Below are positions 1 through 7,955 of a stretch of 64,000 nt of DNA, piece by piece. Numbering within the stretch: the stretch's first letter is position 1; every line of letters starts with the position of its first letter. A program made the position numbers and the translations under genes. Under the pieces are notes generated by a model that saw nothing but the letters and a program-made list of their open reading frames with translations, was not told the origin of the DNA and made no database searches. The DNA comes from Nocardioidaceae bacterium (lineage in GTDB: Bacteria; Actinomycetota; Actinomycetes; Propionibacteriales; Nocardioidaceae), in the NCBI GenBank assembly GCA_017744365.1, contig JAGIBL010000003.1, forward strand, positions 186,001 to 250,000, read 5' to 3'.

Positions 1-457
1 GCACGGACTCCGGGTTGTCCACCGTCGCCGCGAGCACCCCGCCGGGTGCGACCAGCGAGACCAGCCGGTCGAAGCGCTCCCGCCACGGGGTCGGGTCGAA
101 GTCGTTGGAGGCGACCCGGTCGACGCCGTCGAGAGCGACCACCAGGTCGAAGGGCTCGAGGGCGGCGTGCACCAGGTCGCCACAGACAACCCGCAGCCCG
201 GGGTGCCGGCCCGCGATCTCCTCGCCGTCCGGGAGTGCCCGGACCAGCACCGTCCCGCCGCGAGCGGCGACCGGGGCGAGCACCTCGTCGCCGTGCGGCC
301 CGACCACGAGCACGCTGCCGTCCACCTGCTTGAGCAGGTCGGCCACCAGAGGAGCGAGCACCGGTCCGCCCGCGGCCGGCCGGACGGCCGAGGCGCGGTC
401 GGTCCACAAGCGCATCTCGCCGGGGACGATCTCGGGATTGCTTTCAGCGCTCGTCAT
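1..457 (-). CDS. Class I SAM-dependent methyltransferase, C-terminus off the window
   Basis: Only the first ~152 codons are present; the gene runs past base 1. Translated from an ATG at 457, it contains a Rossmann-like segment VLVVGPHGDEVL (residues ~50-60), an acidic stretch and FDLVVALDGVD, then LVAPGGVLAATVDN, the layout of a class I methyltransferase (motif I, motif II, post-motif carbonyl strand). The start overlaps the 3' end of the upstream gene by 14 bases and has GGGAG just before it, so the two are co-translated. The locus makes surface sugars, so a sugar or glycan methyltransferase is the natural guess. The acceptor cannot be read, and motif I lacks the usual GxGxG spacing. Confidence 0.6.
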   Translation of the reverse strand, partial: MTSAESNPEIVPGEMRLWTDRASAVRPAAGGPVLAPLVADLLKQVDGSVLVVGPHGDEVLAPVAARGGTVLVRALPDGEEIAGRHPGLRVVCGDLVHAALEPFDLVVALDGVDRVASNDFDPTPWRERFDRLVSLVAPGGVLAATVDNPESV

Positions 458-1280
458 GACGCTCCCAGTCGAACAGCATCCGGAGCTCTTCCGGACTGTG
501 CAGCGCGCTGACGCCGAGCTCGGCGTCGACGACCTCGCGCGCGGCGGTGAGGTCGAGGTCCTTGCCGATCAGCTCGGGCCAGAGCCGGGCGATCCGGGCG
601 GTGCCGCCGAAGGCCTGGTCCTCGCCGGCCAGCTCCATCGGGTCGCCGTACACGGCCGGGACGCAGCCCACCGAGGCGCCGTAGAAGACGGCGGTGCTCA
701 GCCGGTTGGAGGCCACCCGCGCGTGCCGGCGGAACTCCTGGAGCTGGTGGTAGAGGAACATCCGGTGGGTGTCCTCGTAGAGCCAGCCGCGCTTGCCGAA
801 CGAGATCACCCGGAAGCCGGCCTTCTCGTAGACCCGCCGGATCTCGGGCCGCTCGTACTCGGTGTAGTAGAGGCTCATCGTGACCGGGCCGGGCTCGGTC
901 TCCTTGATCTCGTCGATCAGCCGGGCGTGCTGGCCGGTGATCTTGCCGCCCTCCCAGCCGTGGAAGAGGAACCAGAGGGTGCCCTCGCGCTTCTCGTCGG
1001 CCACCACGCCGAGGTCGGGCTCCATCTGCAGCAGGTAGTTCCAGGGAGCGCCGACCACCCGGTACTCGCGCCGGCCGAGCATGTAGCCGCGTCGGCGCGG
1101 GGCGTCGCTCCAGACGAAGCGCCAGGCGCCGTCGTAGAACTCGTGCTGCGGGTTCCACCCGTCGAAGATGTTCCAGCCGTGCTGGAGGTACCCGGGGATC
1201 GGCGGCGGGAAGCGGTCGTTGAGACCGCAGTACCGCGCCAGGATGTGCGCCTGGCCGTAGTAGTGGTTGTGGTGATGCAT
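444..1280 (-). CDS. Uncharacterised protein of the nonulosonate locus, possibly a GT-B type transferase
   Basis: 278 residues, starting at an ATG preceded by GAGGAAG. I do not recognise the family. The protein is rich in aromatic residues and His (MHHHNHYYGQ at the N-terminus, YLQHGW near residue 30, FHGWEGG near 105). Near residue 200 it has SNRLSTAVFYGASVGCVPAV, resembling the C-terminal donor-site strand of GT-B enzymes that act in capsule or teichoic-acid synthesis (SN..S....A...G.P.). There is no signal peptide or membrane helix. It lies 14 bases after pseG and overlaps the methyltransferase downstream, so it belongs to the same operon. A role in transferring or modifying the nonulosonate-like sugar is inferred from position and this weak motif only. 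Confidence 0.55.
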   Translation of the reverse strand: MHHHNHYYGQAHILARYCGLNDRFPPPIPGYLQHGWNIFDGWNPQHEFYDGAWRFVWSDAPRRRGYMLGRREYRVVGAPWNYLLQMEPDLGVVADEKREGTLWFLFHGWEGGKITGQHARLIDEIKETEPGPVTMSLYYTEYERPEIRRVYEKAGFRVISFGKRGWLYEDTHRMFLYHQLQEFRRHARVASNRLSTAVFYGASVGCVPAVYGDPMELAGEDQAFGGTARIARLWPELIGKDLDLTAAREVVDAELGVSALHSPEELRMLFDWERHDER

Positions 1281-1294
1281 CGCTTCCTCTGGCC

Positions 1295-2311
1295 TCAGGC
1301 TGAGCCGGAATCTACCAGCGCGGCGTCGGCGACACGCTTCCTGCCCAGCCCGTCCACCAGGTTTCCGCCGGCCTCCCGCAGCCCGCGGCGCAGGCCGGCG
1401 TCGGTGAGCAGCCGGTCCAGCGCCGCGACCGCCTCCGCCGGGTCCTCCCGTACGTCGTCGAGCACCCCGAGCCCGACCACGGCGCCGGTCTCGACCACCC
1501 GGCCGTAGGAGACCCGCTGGTTCTCCGCGACGCAGACGAACCCGCAGGCGGCGCGCAGGCAGAGCAGCTCCCAGCTCGACGTTCCTGCCGCGCTGACCAC
1601 CAGGTCGGCGGCCCGCACCCGGGCGGCGAGGTCGTCGGTGGGCCCGATCAGGCTCAGCGACTGTCCGGGCCCGGTCGCGGGGACCTCCCACGACGCCGGC
1701 GCGACCACGGTCGCCTCGAAGGGCCGGCCGGTGGCGACCAGGGCACGGGCGAGCACCGGCCCGGCCCCGAAGGCGTCGGTGCCGCCGAAGAACGCGAAGA
1801 CCCGCAGCGGGTCGGACTCGGCGTGCTCCCCGCCCGAGGGCCGCTGCTCGAGGATCTCGTCGCGCAGCAGCGCGTACTCCAGGCCGGCCAGCCTGACCGC
1901 CCCGGCGGGCAGGTCCCAGGTGTCGTGCTCGGCGCCGAGGTTCTGATCGACGTAGGTGTGCGCGACCCGGCCCGCGGGGTCGCCGTCGACCAGGGCCACC
2001 GTCGGGAAGGCCGCGCTCACCTCCGCGTACGCCGACGCCGGCAGGTGGTAGCTGTCGATGACGACCGTGGTCGCCCCGAGGGCGGCCAGCTGGGCGGCGT
2101 ACGGCGGCTCGGGAGTGACGGACGCGAATCCGCGGCTGCTCAGCTGGCGCGCCGCGAACGGCACCTCGTCGGCCTCGGAGACGAAGACGACCCGGTGACC
2201 GCGGGCCGCGAACTCCTCGGCCAGCGCCACGCAGCGCATCAGGTGGCCCACGCCGTGCGAGGGCCCGACGTCGCACAGCACGGCCAGCACGGGCCCGGTT
2301 GTGCTCGACAT
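1295..2311 (-). CDS. pseG: PseG-type UDP-sugar hydrolase
   Basis: 338 residues; ATG at 2311 with GAGGAG seven bases upstream. PseG removes UDP from UDP-2,4-diacetamido-2,4,6-trideoxy-beta-L-altrose during CMP-pseudaminic acid synthesis. The N-terminus has CDVGPSHGVGHLMRC, the G.GH..R signature whose His is catalytic in the family. The C-terminal half has DLVVSAAGTSSWELLCLRA, the nucleotide-binding loop of this MurG-like GT-B fold. Length is typical of the family. It diverges from pseB across a 90-base gap and leads a minus-strand operon with the unknown protein and a methyltransferase. Family assignment is firm; the exact sugar (pseudaminic or a related nonulosonate) is not settled by sequence. 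Confidence 0.85.
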   Translation of the reverse strand: MSSTTGPVLAVLCDVGPSHGVGHLMRCVALAEEFAARGHRVVFVSEADEVPFAARQLSSRGFASVTPEPPYAAQLAALGATTVVIDSYHLPASAYAEVSAAFPTVALVDGDPAGRVAHTYVDQNLGAEHDTWDLPAGAVRLAGLEYALLRDEILEQRPSGGEHAESDPLRVFAFFGGTDAFGAGPVLARALVATGRPFEATVVAPASWEVPATGPGQSLSLIGPTDDLAARVRAADLVVSAAGTSSWELLCLRAACGFVCVAENQRVSYGRVVETGAVVGLGVLDDVREDPAEAVAALDRLLTDAGLRRGLREAGGNLVDGLGRKRVADAALVDSGSA

Positions 2312-2401
2312 GACCACTCCTCGATGCCGGTTCGGGGGCGTCGTCACGGTATCGTCAGGCGGGTTGTCCAGCGCGGCTCGCCCGCGGAAGAAAGGCTCGC
2401 A

Positions 2402-3391
2402 GTGTCCATTCTCAACGGATCCAGCATCCTCGTCACCGGAGGCACCGGCTCCTTCGGCAAGGCGTTCATCCGCTACGCCCTGGACAACCTCGACCCGAAG
2501 CGGCTCATCGTGTTCTCCCGCGACGAGCTCAAGCAGTTCGAGGTCCGGGCGCTGTTCAACGACGACCCGCGGCTGCGGTGGTTCATCGGCGACATCCGCG
2601 ACCAGCAGCGGCTCTTCCGCGCGATGCACGGTGTCGACTACGTGGTGCACGCCGCGGCGCTCAAGCAGGTCGACACCGGCGAGTACAACCCGTTCGAGTT
2701 CGTGAAGACGAACGTGCTCGGCTCGCAGAACGTGGTCGAGGCGGCCATCGACGCCGGCATCAAGCGGGTCGTCGCGCTCTCCACCGACAAGGCGTCGAGC
2801 CCGATCAACCTGTACGGCGCGACCAAGCTGACCGCCGACAAGATCTTCATCCTGGGCAACAACTACGCGGCCAACTACCCGACCCGCTTCGCGGTGGTCC
2901 GCTACGGCAACGTCACCGGCTCGCGCGGCTCGATCATCCCGAAGTGGCGCGCGATGGCCGAGCGGGGCGAGTCGCTGCCGATCACAGACCTGCGCTGCAC
3001 CCGGTTCCTCATCACGCTGCCGCAGGCGGTGCAGATGGTGGTCGACACCTTCGACATGATGCAGGGCGGCGAGCTGGTGGTGCCGCACATCCCGTCGCAC
3101 AAGGTGGTCGACCTCGCGCAGGCGATCGCGCCGGGCGCCGAGATGCACGACATCGGCCTGCGCCCCGGCGAGAAGCTGCACGAGGAGATGATCAGTCCCG
3201 AGGAGGGCCGCCGCGCGGTCATCGTGATGGACGGCAAGTACTTCGTCATCGAGCCCGAGCTCGGCACCTTCGGCTACCAGCCGATCGCCGACGCCAAGCC
3301 GGTGCCCGACGGCTTCCACTGCTCCTCGGACAAGAACGACCTGTGGTACTCGGTCGAGGACATCCAGCGCGTGCTGGAGTCGGGGATCTGA
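2402..3391 (+). CDS. pseB: UDP-N-acetylglucosamine 4,6-dehydratase (inverting), PseB
   Basis: 329 residues from a GTG with GAAAGG upstream. It catalyses the first step to pseudaminic acid: C4 oxidation, C6 dehydration and C5 inversion of UDP-GlcNAc. Visible are the NADP-binding GGTGSFG loop (residues ~13-19), the family segment RDELKQFE, the catalytic STDKASSPINLYGATK region holding the TDK and YxxxK elements, and RPGEKLHEEM near the C-terminus. This short soluble form lacks the membrane domain of FlaA1/WbpM relatives. It leads a plus-strand operon with pseC 10 bases downstream, and TATCGT at 2350-2355 is a possible -10 box. Confidence is high because the dehydratase signature is very well conserved. 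Confidence 0.93.
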   Translation: MSILNGSSILVTGGTGSFGKAFIRYALDNLDPKRLIVFSRDELKQFEVRALFNDDPRLRWFIGDIRDQQRLFRAMHGVDYVVHAAALKQVDTGEYNPFEFVKTNVLGSQNVVEAAIDAGIKRVVALSTDKASSPINLYGATKLTADKIFILGNNYAANYPTRFAVVRYGNVTGSRGSIIPKWRAMAERGESLPITDLRCTRFLITLPQAVQMVVDTFDMMQGGELVVPHIPSHKVVDLAQAIAPGAEMHDIGLRPGEKLHEEMISPEEGRRAVIVMDGKYFVIEPELGTFGYQPIADAKPVPDGFHCSSDKNDLWYSVEDIQRVLESGI

Positions 3392-3401
3392 GCGCGCGCT
3401 G

Positions 3402-4526
3402 ATGTTGCCCTACGGCCGCCAGTCCATCTCGCCCGAGGACATCGAGGCGGTCGCCGCGATCCTGCGCGGGGACTGGCTGACCACCGGCCCGACGGTCACC
3501 GCCTTCGAGGAGGCGATCGCGACCGCGACCGGCGGGCACCGCGCGGTCTCCTGCACCTCCGGGACCGCAGCGCTGCACATGGCCTACGCGGCCGCGGGCG
3601 TGGGCCCGGGCGACCAGGTCGTCACCACGCCGATGACGTTCGTGGCGACCGCGTCGGGCGCCTCGATCCTCGGCGCCGAGATCGTCTTCGCCGACGTCGA
3701 GGAGGACACCGCCCTGCTCGACCCGGCAGCGGTGGACGCGGTGGTGACCGAGCGGACGAAGGTGATCGCGGCCGTCGACTACGCCGGGCACGCAGCCGAC
3801 TACGACGCGCTGCAGCCGATCGCCGACAGGGTCGGCGCGCTCACCGTGGACGATGCGGCGCACTCGGTCGGCGGCACCTACAAGGGCCGGCCCGTCGGGG
3901 ACCTGGCGGACATCACCACCCTGTCCTTCTTCCCGACCAAGAACCTCACCACCGGCGAGGGCGGCGCGGTCGTCGCCAAGGACGACGCGATCGCCCAGCG
4001 GGCTCACGAGTTCCACTTCATCGGACTGGTCCGCGACCCGGCACGCTTCCGGATCGGCGACGAGGGTCCGTGGCACCAGGAGGTCCACGACTTCGGGATC
4101 AACTACCGGCTCACGGACGTGGCCAGCGCCCTCGGCCTGGCCCAGCTGGCCCGGCTGCAGCGGTTCAAGGAGCGTCGCGCCGAGATCACCGCGCGCTACA
4201 ACGCCGCCCTGGCCGACGTCGACGGGGTGCGCACCCCCGTGCAGCGCGCGTGGGTCGACCCCGCCTGGCACCTCTACCCGGTGCGGATCCTGGACGGCCG
4301 TCGGCGCGAGGTCTTCGAGAAGATGCGCGCCGCCGGCATCGGCGTGCAGGTCAACTACATCCCGGTCTACTGGCACCCCGTGTACGCCGACCTCGGCTAC
4401 CAGCGCGGGATGTGCCCGAACGCGGAGGCGTTCTACGCCGAGGAGCTCTCGCTGCCGCTCTTCCCGGACCTGACCGACGACCAGGTCGACCAGGTCGTCG
4501 AGACCCTGGTCAGCGTGCTCGGGTAG
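3402..4526 (+). CDS. pseC: UDP-4-keto-sugar aminotransferase, PseC
   Basis: 374 residues, ATG start 10 bases after pseB. It is a PLP-dependent DegT/DnrJ/EryC1-family transaminase that aminates C4 of the PseB product using glutamate. The Schiff-base lysine is K180 in SFFPTKNLTTGEGG. SCTSGTAALH near residue 50 and VDDAAHSVGG near 150 (the Asp that binds the pyridine nitrogen) are also intact. HEFHFIGLVRDP and INYRLTDVASALGLAQL match the PseC subgroup. Length is normal. It is followed by the cytidylyltransferase/AKR fusion after four bases. Other amino-sugar transaminases share the fold, but adjacency to PseB and PseG makes PseC the clear call. Confidence 0.9.
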   Translation: MLPYGRQSISPEDIEAVAAILRGDWLTTGPTVTAFEEAIATATGGHRAVSCTSGTAALHMAYAAAGVGPGDQVVTTPMTFVATASGASILGAEIVFADVEEDTALLDPAAVDAVVTERTKVIAAVDYAGHAADYDALQPIADRVGALTVDDAAHSVGGTYKGRPVGDLADITTLSFFPTKNLTTGEGGAVVAKDDAIAQRAHEFHFIGLVRDPARFRIGDEGPWHQEVHDFGINYRLTDVASALGLAQLARLQRFKERRAEITARYNAALADVDGVRTPVQRAWVDPAWHLYPVRILDGRRREVFEKMRAAGIGVQVNYIPVYWHPVYADLGYQRGMCPNAEAFYAEELSLPLFPDLTDDQVDQVVETLVSVLG

Positions 4527-4530
4527 TCCC

Positions 4531-6132
4531 ATGGGCGCACGGGTGCGGGTCGTGCTGCAGTCGCGGCTGAGCTCGAGCCGGCTGCCCGGCAAGGCGATGC
4601 TCTCGGTCGCCGGCCGCCCGATGGTCGTGCTCGCGGCCCAGCGCGCCGGGAACGCGGGGCACGACGTGGTCGTGGCGACCAGCGACCGTGCCGAGGACGA
4701 CGTGATCGCCTCGGCATGCGCGGACGCCGGCGTCGCCGTGGTGCGCGGCCCCCTCGACGACCCGCTGGCACGGTTCGTGATCGCCACGAAGGATCTCGCC
4801 GACGAGGACGTGGTGGTCCGGCTCACGGCCGACAACGTCGTCCCGGACGGCGCGCTCGTCGACTTCCTGGTCACCGCGCTGGCAGGCCGCGGCTATGCCC
4901 GGTTCGGCGGTGACGATCCGCTGCTCCCGTACGGCGTCGCCGGCGAGGCGTTCTCGGTGGCCGCGCTGCGCGACGCCGACGCGCGGGCGACCGAGGCGTC
5001 GGACCGCGAGCACGTGACGCCGATGATCCGCGCCACCCACGGCGACCGGCGGCTCGACGTGCCCGCGCTGGAGCCGGCCTGGGCGGGTCTGCGCTGCACG
5101 GTGGACACCTTCGACGACTTCGTCCGCATCGCCCGGGTCTTCGGCTCGGTCGCGGATCCGATGACCACGCCGTGGCGGGCCCTGTGCGACGAGGTGGCCG
5201 CTCGCGGCACCGTCACCCCGCTGCCCGTACGACGCGAGAACCCGATCGGCCAGGCCGCGCTCGTGCTCGGCACCGTCCAGCTCGGCCTTGCCTACGGCGC
5301 GGCGAACAGCGCCGGGATGCCCTCGGCCGCCGACGCCGCCGACGTGCTCGCGGCTGCCCGCGACGCGGGCGTCACCCATCTCGACACCGCCCGCGCGTAC
5401 GGCGAGTCCGAGGCCCGGATCGGCCACGCCCTGGCCCGCGGCCTCTCCGAGCACGTCGGCATCGTCACCAAGGTGGCGCCGTTGGCGGACGGCGACGGCG
5501 CCGACGCGGTGCGTGCCTCGGTGGAGAAGAGCCTGCGGCTGCTGGGCGCCTCCGCGCTGGACGCGCTGCTGCTGCACCGCGCCGCCGACTGGACCAGGCC
5601 CGGGGTGGTGGACGCCCTCGGGGAGTACCCGGCCCGGCTCGTCGGCGCCAGCCTCTCGACCCCGGACGAGCTGGTCGCGCTGCTCGCCGACCCGCGCTGC
5701 GGCTACGTGCAGCTGCCCTTCAACGTGCTCGACCGACGCTGGCTGGCCCCCGAGGTGCAGGACGCGCTCGCGGCCCGGCCGGACGTGGTCGTGACGGTCA
5801 GATCCGCCTACCTGCAAGGGCTCCTGGTCTCCGGCGAGGCGCGCTGGCCGGCCAACGCGGGTCTCGATCCCGTGGAGGTGCTGGCGTCGCTGGACGCGGC
5901 GGTCAGCGAGCTGGGCCGGGCATCCCGGGCCGATCTGTGCACGTCGTACGTGCTCGGGCACGCATGGGTGACCTCGGTCGTCGCCGGCGCGGAGACTCCC
6001 GGGCAGGTGCGCGAGAACGCCATGCTGGTGCGCAACACCCCGCTCCACCCCGACGAGATCGCCCGGGTGCACGAGCTGCTCCCGGCCGGCCCCGCGGACC
6101 TGGTGGACCCGAGCCGCTGGAGGAACGCATGA
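4531..6132 (+). CDS. Fusion of a SpsF/PseF-like cytidylyltransferase and an aldo-keto reductase
   Basis: 533 residues with two complete enzymes. Residues 1-235 form a GT-A nucleotidyltransferase of the SpsF/PseF type (LQSRLSSSRLPGKAML at 8-24, VVVRLTADN near 95), expected to activate a nonulosonate or related sugar with CTP. Residues ~245-530 form an aldo-keto reductase whose tetrad is intact: D285 and Y290 in HLDTARAYG, K314 in IVTK and H349 in LLLH. The junction is a short linker and no internal stop or frameshift is seen. The 3' end overlaps the SDR gene by ATGA. PseF is normally a stand-alone protein, so the fused reductase suggests an extra redox step on the sugar. The substrate is not readable. 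Confidence 0.82.
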   Translation: MGARVRVVLQSRLSSSRLPGKAMLSVAGRPMVVLAAQRAGNAGHDVVVATSDRAEDDVIASACADAGVAVVRGPLDDPLARFVIATKDLADEDVVVRLTADNVVPDGALVDFLVTALAGRGYARFGGDDPLLPYGVAGEAFSVAALRDADARATEASDREHVTPMIRATHGDRRLDVPALEPAWAGLRCTVDTFDDFVRIARVFGSVADPMTTPWRALCDEVAARGTVTPLPVRRENPIGQAALVLGTVQLGLAYGAANSAGMPSAADAADVLAAARDAGVTHLDTARAYGESEARIGHALARGLSEHVGIVTKVAPLADGDGADAVRASVEKSLRLLGASALDALLLHRAADWTRPGVVDALGEYPARLVGASLSTPDELVALLADPRCGYVQLPFNVLDRRWLAPEVQDALAARPDVVVTVRSAYLQGLLVSGEARWPANAGLDPVEVLASLDAAVSELGRASRADLCTSYVLGHAWVTSVVAGAETPGQVRENAMLVRNTPLHPDEIARVHELLPAGPADLVDPSRWRNA

Positions 6133-6902
6133 CCGGTCTCTTCGACCTGAGTGGCCGCGTCGCCGTGGTCAGCGGCGCCTCTGGGCGCCTCGGCCCGGCG
6201 ATGGTCTCCGCGCTCGCCGGTGCCGGCGCCACCGTGGTCGCGGTCGGCCGCTCCGCCGAGCGGCTGCACCAGGCCGTCGGTCACCTGGACCACGTGGTCG
6301 TCGAGACCTGCGACATCACCTCCGAGGAGTGGCCTGCCCTGGTCGGCTCGGTGGCCGAGCGCCACGGCCGCCTGGACGTGCTGGTGAACAACGCGCACGT
6401 GGCCCGCGGCGGCTCGCTGCGGACCGCGACGCCCGAGGACTACCGCCAGGCCTTCGACCTGGCCGTCATCGCCTCCGCCAACGGGATCGAGGCCGCCCGC
6501 CCGGCGCTGGCGGACTCCGCGAGGGACGGTGGTCCGGCCTCGGTCGTGAACGTCTCCTCGATGTACGGGGTGCTCGCCCCGGACCTGTCGGTCTACGAGG
6601 TCGAGGAGCACCGCAACCCGCCGTTCTACGGGGCGGCCAAGGCGGCGATGCTGCAGCTGACCCGGTACGCAGCCGCCGAGCTGGGGCCCGAGGGCATCCG
6701 GGTGAACGCCCTCCTGCTGGGGCCGTTCCCGGGCGAGGCCGCCGGCGAGGAGCTGCTCGGCAAGATCGGCGCGCGAACCATGCTCGGCCGGGTCGGCCGG
6801 CCCGAGGAGGTGGCCAGCGCGCTGCTCTACCTGGCCTCGCCGGCCTCGTCGTTCGTCACCGGGTCCACCGTCGCGGTCGACGGGGGCTGGACGGCCCGCT
6901 GA
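6129..6902 (+). CDS. Short-chain dehydrogenase/reductase of the glycan locus
   Basis: 257 residues; the ATG overlaps the stop of the fusion gene. It is a classical SDR with cofactor loop SGASGRLGPAM (residues ~15-25), NNAH in place of NNAG, the catalytic Ser in NVSSMYG and the YxxxK pair in FYGAAKAAM, and the C-terminal VDGGW. Length is typical. It is the last gene of the pseB-pseC-fusion operon, and a small hairpin follows directly. Together with the fused aldo-keto reductase it suggests that the sugar made here is further reduced or epimerised, for example at the side chain. That role is inference from context. Confidence 0.85.
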   Translation: MTGLFDLSGRVAVVSGASGRLGPAMVSALAGAGATVVAVGRSAERLHQAVGHLDHVVVETCDITSEEWPALVGSVAERHGRLDVLVNNAHVARGGSLRTATPEDYRQAFDLAVIASANGIEAARPALADSARDGGPASVVNVSSMYGVLAPDLSVYEVEEHRNPPFYGAAKAAMLQLTRYAAAELGPEGIRVNALLLGPFPGEAAGEELLGKIGARTMLGRVGRPEEVASALLYLASPASSFVTGSTVAVDGGWTAR

Positions 6903-6916
6903 GGCCGCTCGGCCTC
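6901..6916. terminator. Short hairpin between convergent genes
   Basis: GAGGCCG and CGGCCTC form a 7-base-pair stem with a two-base loop right at the SDR stop codon, between the converging SDR and coiled-coil genes. No U-run follows on either strand, so it is at best a weak bidirectional terminator. Confidence 0.4.
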
Positions 6917-6924
6917 CTCAGCGC

Positions 6925-7278
6925 TCAAGCGTCGCGCCCGGTGCGCGAGTCCACGCCGAGACGCTCCTCGAGCACTCGGAGCCGCTCCTCGAACACCGTC
7001 GCCGCGGTGATCCGGGCCCGGACCCGGGCGTGCTCGGCACGGACCTCGTCGAGCACGGTGCGGGCCTGACCGAGGTCGCCGGGCTGCTCCGGGGAGTCCA
7101 GCCGCAGCCGCAGCTCCTCGAGCCGGGCCTCCACCGCGGCCAGCTGCGGCGAGACCCGGATCAGCTCGCGCTCGACGTCGCCGAGCCGGGTGCGCAGGTC
7201 CTCGACCAGTGCGCCGAGGTCGTCGGGCAGGGCGTCGGCCTTGCCGAGCGCGCGACGGACCTTGGACAGCGGGTTCAT
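6925..7278 (-). CDS. Small coiled-coil protein of unknown function
   Basis: 117 residues, mostly heptad-like Leu/Glu/Arg repeats (LVEDLRTRLGDVEREL, LEELRLRLDS, VFEERLRVLEERLG), so a long helical coiled coil; no membrane helix and no known domain. The start is a choice between ATG 7287, which overlaps the stop of the GT29-like gene (ATGA), and ATG 7278. GGAAGG is nine bases from 7278 but touches 7287, so 7278 is preferred. It is the last gene of the sulfotransferase/GT29-like operon. It may be a scaffold or chain-length partner for the glycan enzymes; this is only a guess. Confidence 0.6.
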   Translation of the reverse strand: MNPLSKVRRALGKADALPDDLGALVEDLRTRLGDVERELIRVSPQLAAVEARLEELRLRLDSPEQPGDLGQARTVLDEVRAEHARVRARITAATVFEERLRVLEERLGVDSRTGRDA

Positions 7279-7283
7279 GGAGG

Positions 7284-7955
7284 TCATCCTTCCAGCACCC
7301 TTATCCGGCCGTCGTCCGCCCAGCCACGCAGCAGCGTGCTCTCGGCAGCGATGCGGTGCTCCGGGCCGACCACCACCTCGTCGCCGTACTGGTGCTGCCA
7401 GGAGGTCTGGTCGGGGTCGTCGAGGAAGGAGAGCCCGGCAACCAGGATCTCCGCGTCGGGCCAGAGCCGGTGTGCCAGCCAGACCGCGGTGGTGCCCGTG
7501 GTCGGGGCGAGGTGCTCCTCGCGCCAGGCGTAGCCGAGCTCGGTGTTCAGCGGGATCGCGACCGCGGCGTTGGGCGCGACGGCGAAGCCGAGGTCGGCCG
7601 GCCACGACGGCGGCCAGACCTCCGGGCGGCCGTACATCCGCATCGGCTCGAGCAGCACGTAGAGCCGCTCGCTGTAGCGGTCGAACAGGTCCGGGGTCGC
7701 GACCACCAGCCTGCTCCAGAGCACCAGGTCGCAGCGGCTGCCTTGGCTGCGCCGGCCGTCCCGCTCCGGGTGGTCGACGACGAAGCTGTTGACCCGGACG
7801 ACCACGTCGCAGGCGTCGATGGCGTCGGCCCGCTCACCCGACTCGGTCAGCGGCGCGTTGCCGACGACCGCCACCCGTCGTACGGGGAGCCGGCGCGCGT
7901 AGGAGTCGGCCAGCACACGCAGCGGTGCCAGCGCGTCGCTCGTCCCCGACCTCAC
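7284..7955 (-). CDS. Glycosyltransferase family 29-like protein (sialyltransferase-type motifs)
   Basis: 223 residues from a GTG that overlaps the sulfotransferase stop (GTGA). Residues 28-58 read VAVVGNAPL, then ESG, then AIDACDVVVRVNSF, matching sialylmotif L of GT29 sialyltransferases (VGN...G..ID..D.V.R.N), which binds the CMP-sugar. Residues 150-177 (APTTGTTAVWLAH, then ILVAGLSF) look like sialylmotif S, and H188 and Y190 follow as a possible motif III. It has no signal peptide or membrane anchor, unlike the animal enzymes. Next to a pseudaminate-type pathway, a CMP-nonulosonate transferase is attractive, but donor and acceptor are unproven. Confidence 0.7.
   Translation of the reverse strand: MRSGTSDALAPLRVLADSYARRLPVRRVAVVGNAPLTESGERADAIDACDVVVRVNSFVVDHPERDGRRSQGSRCDLVLWSRLVVATPDLFDRYSERLYVLLEPMRMYGRPEVWPPSWPADLGFAVAPNAAVAIPLNTELGYAWREEHLAPTTGTTAVWLAHRLWPDAEILVAGLSFLDDPDQTSWQHQYGDEVVVGPEHRIAAESTLLRGWADDGRIRVLEG

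Noticed and set aside
15-1508. Long plus-strand open frame at the left edge
   Set aside because: It is antisense to the pse-locus genes, has no recognisable domain, and its composition is typical of shadow frames.
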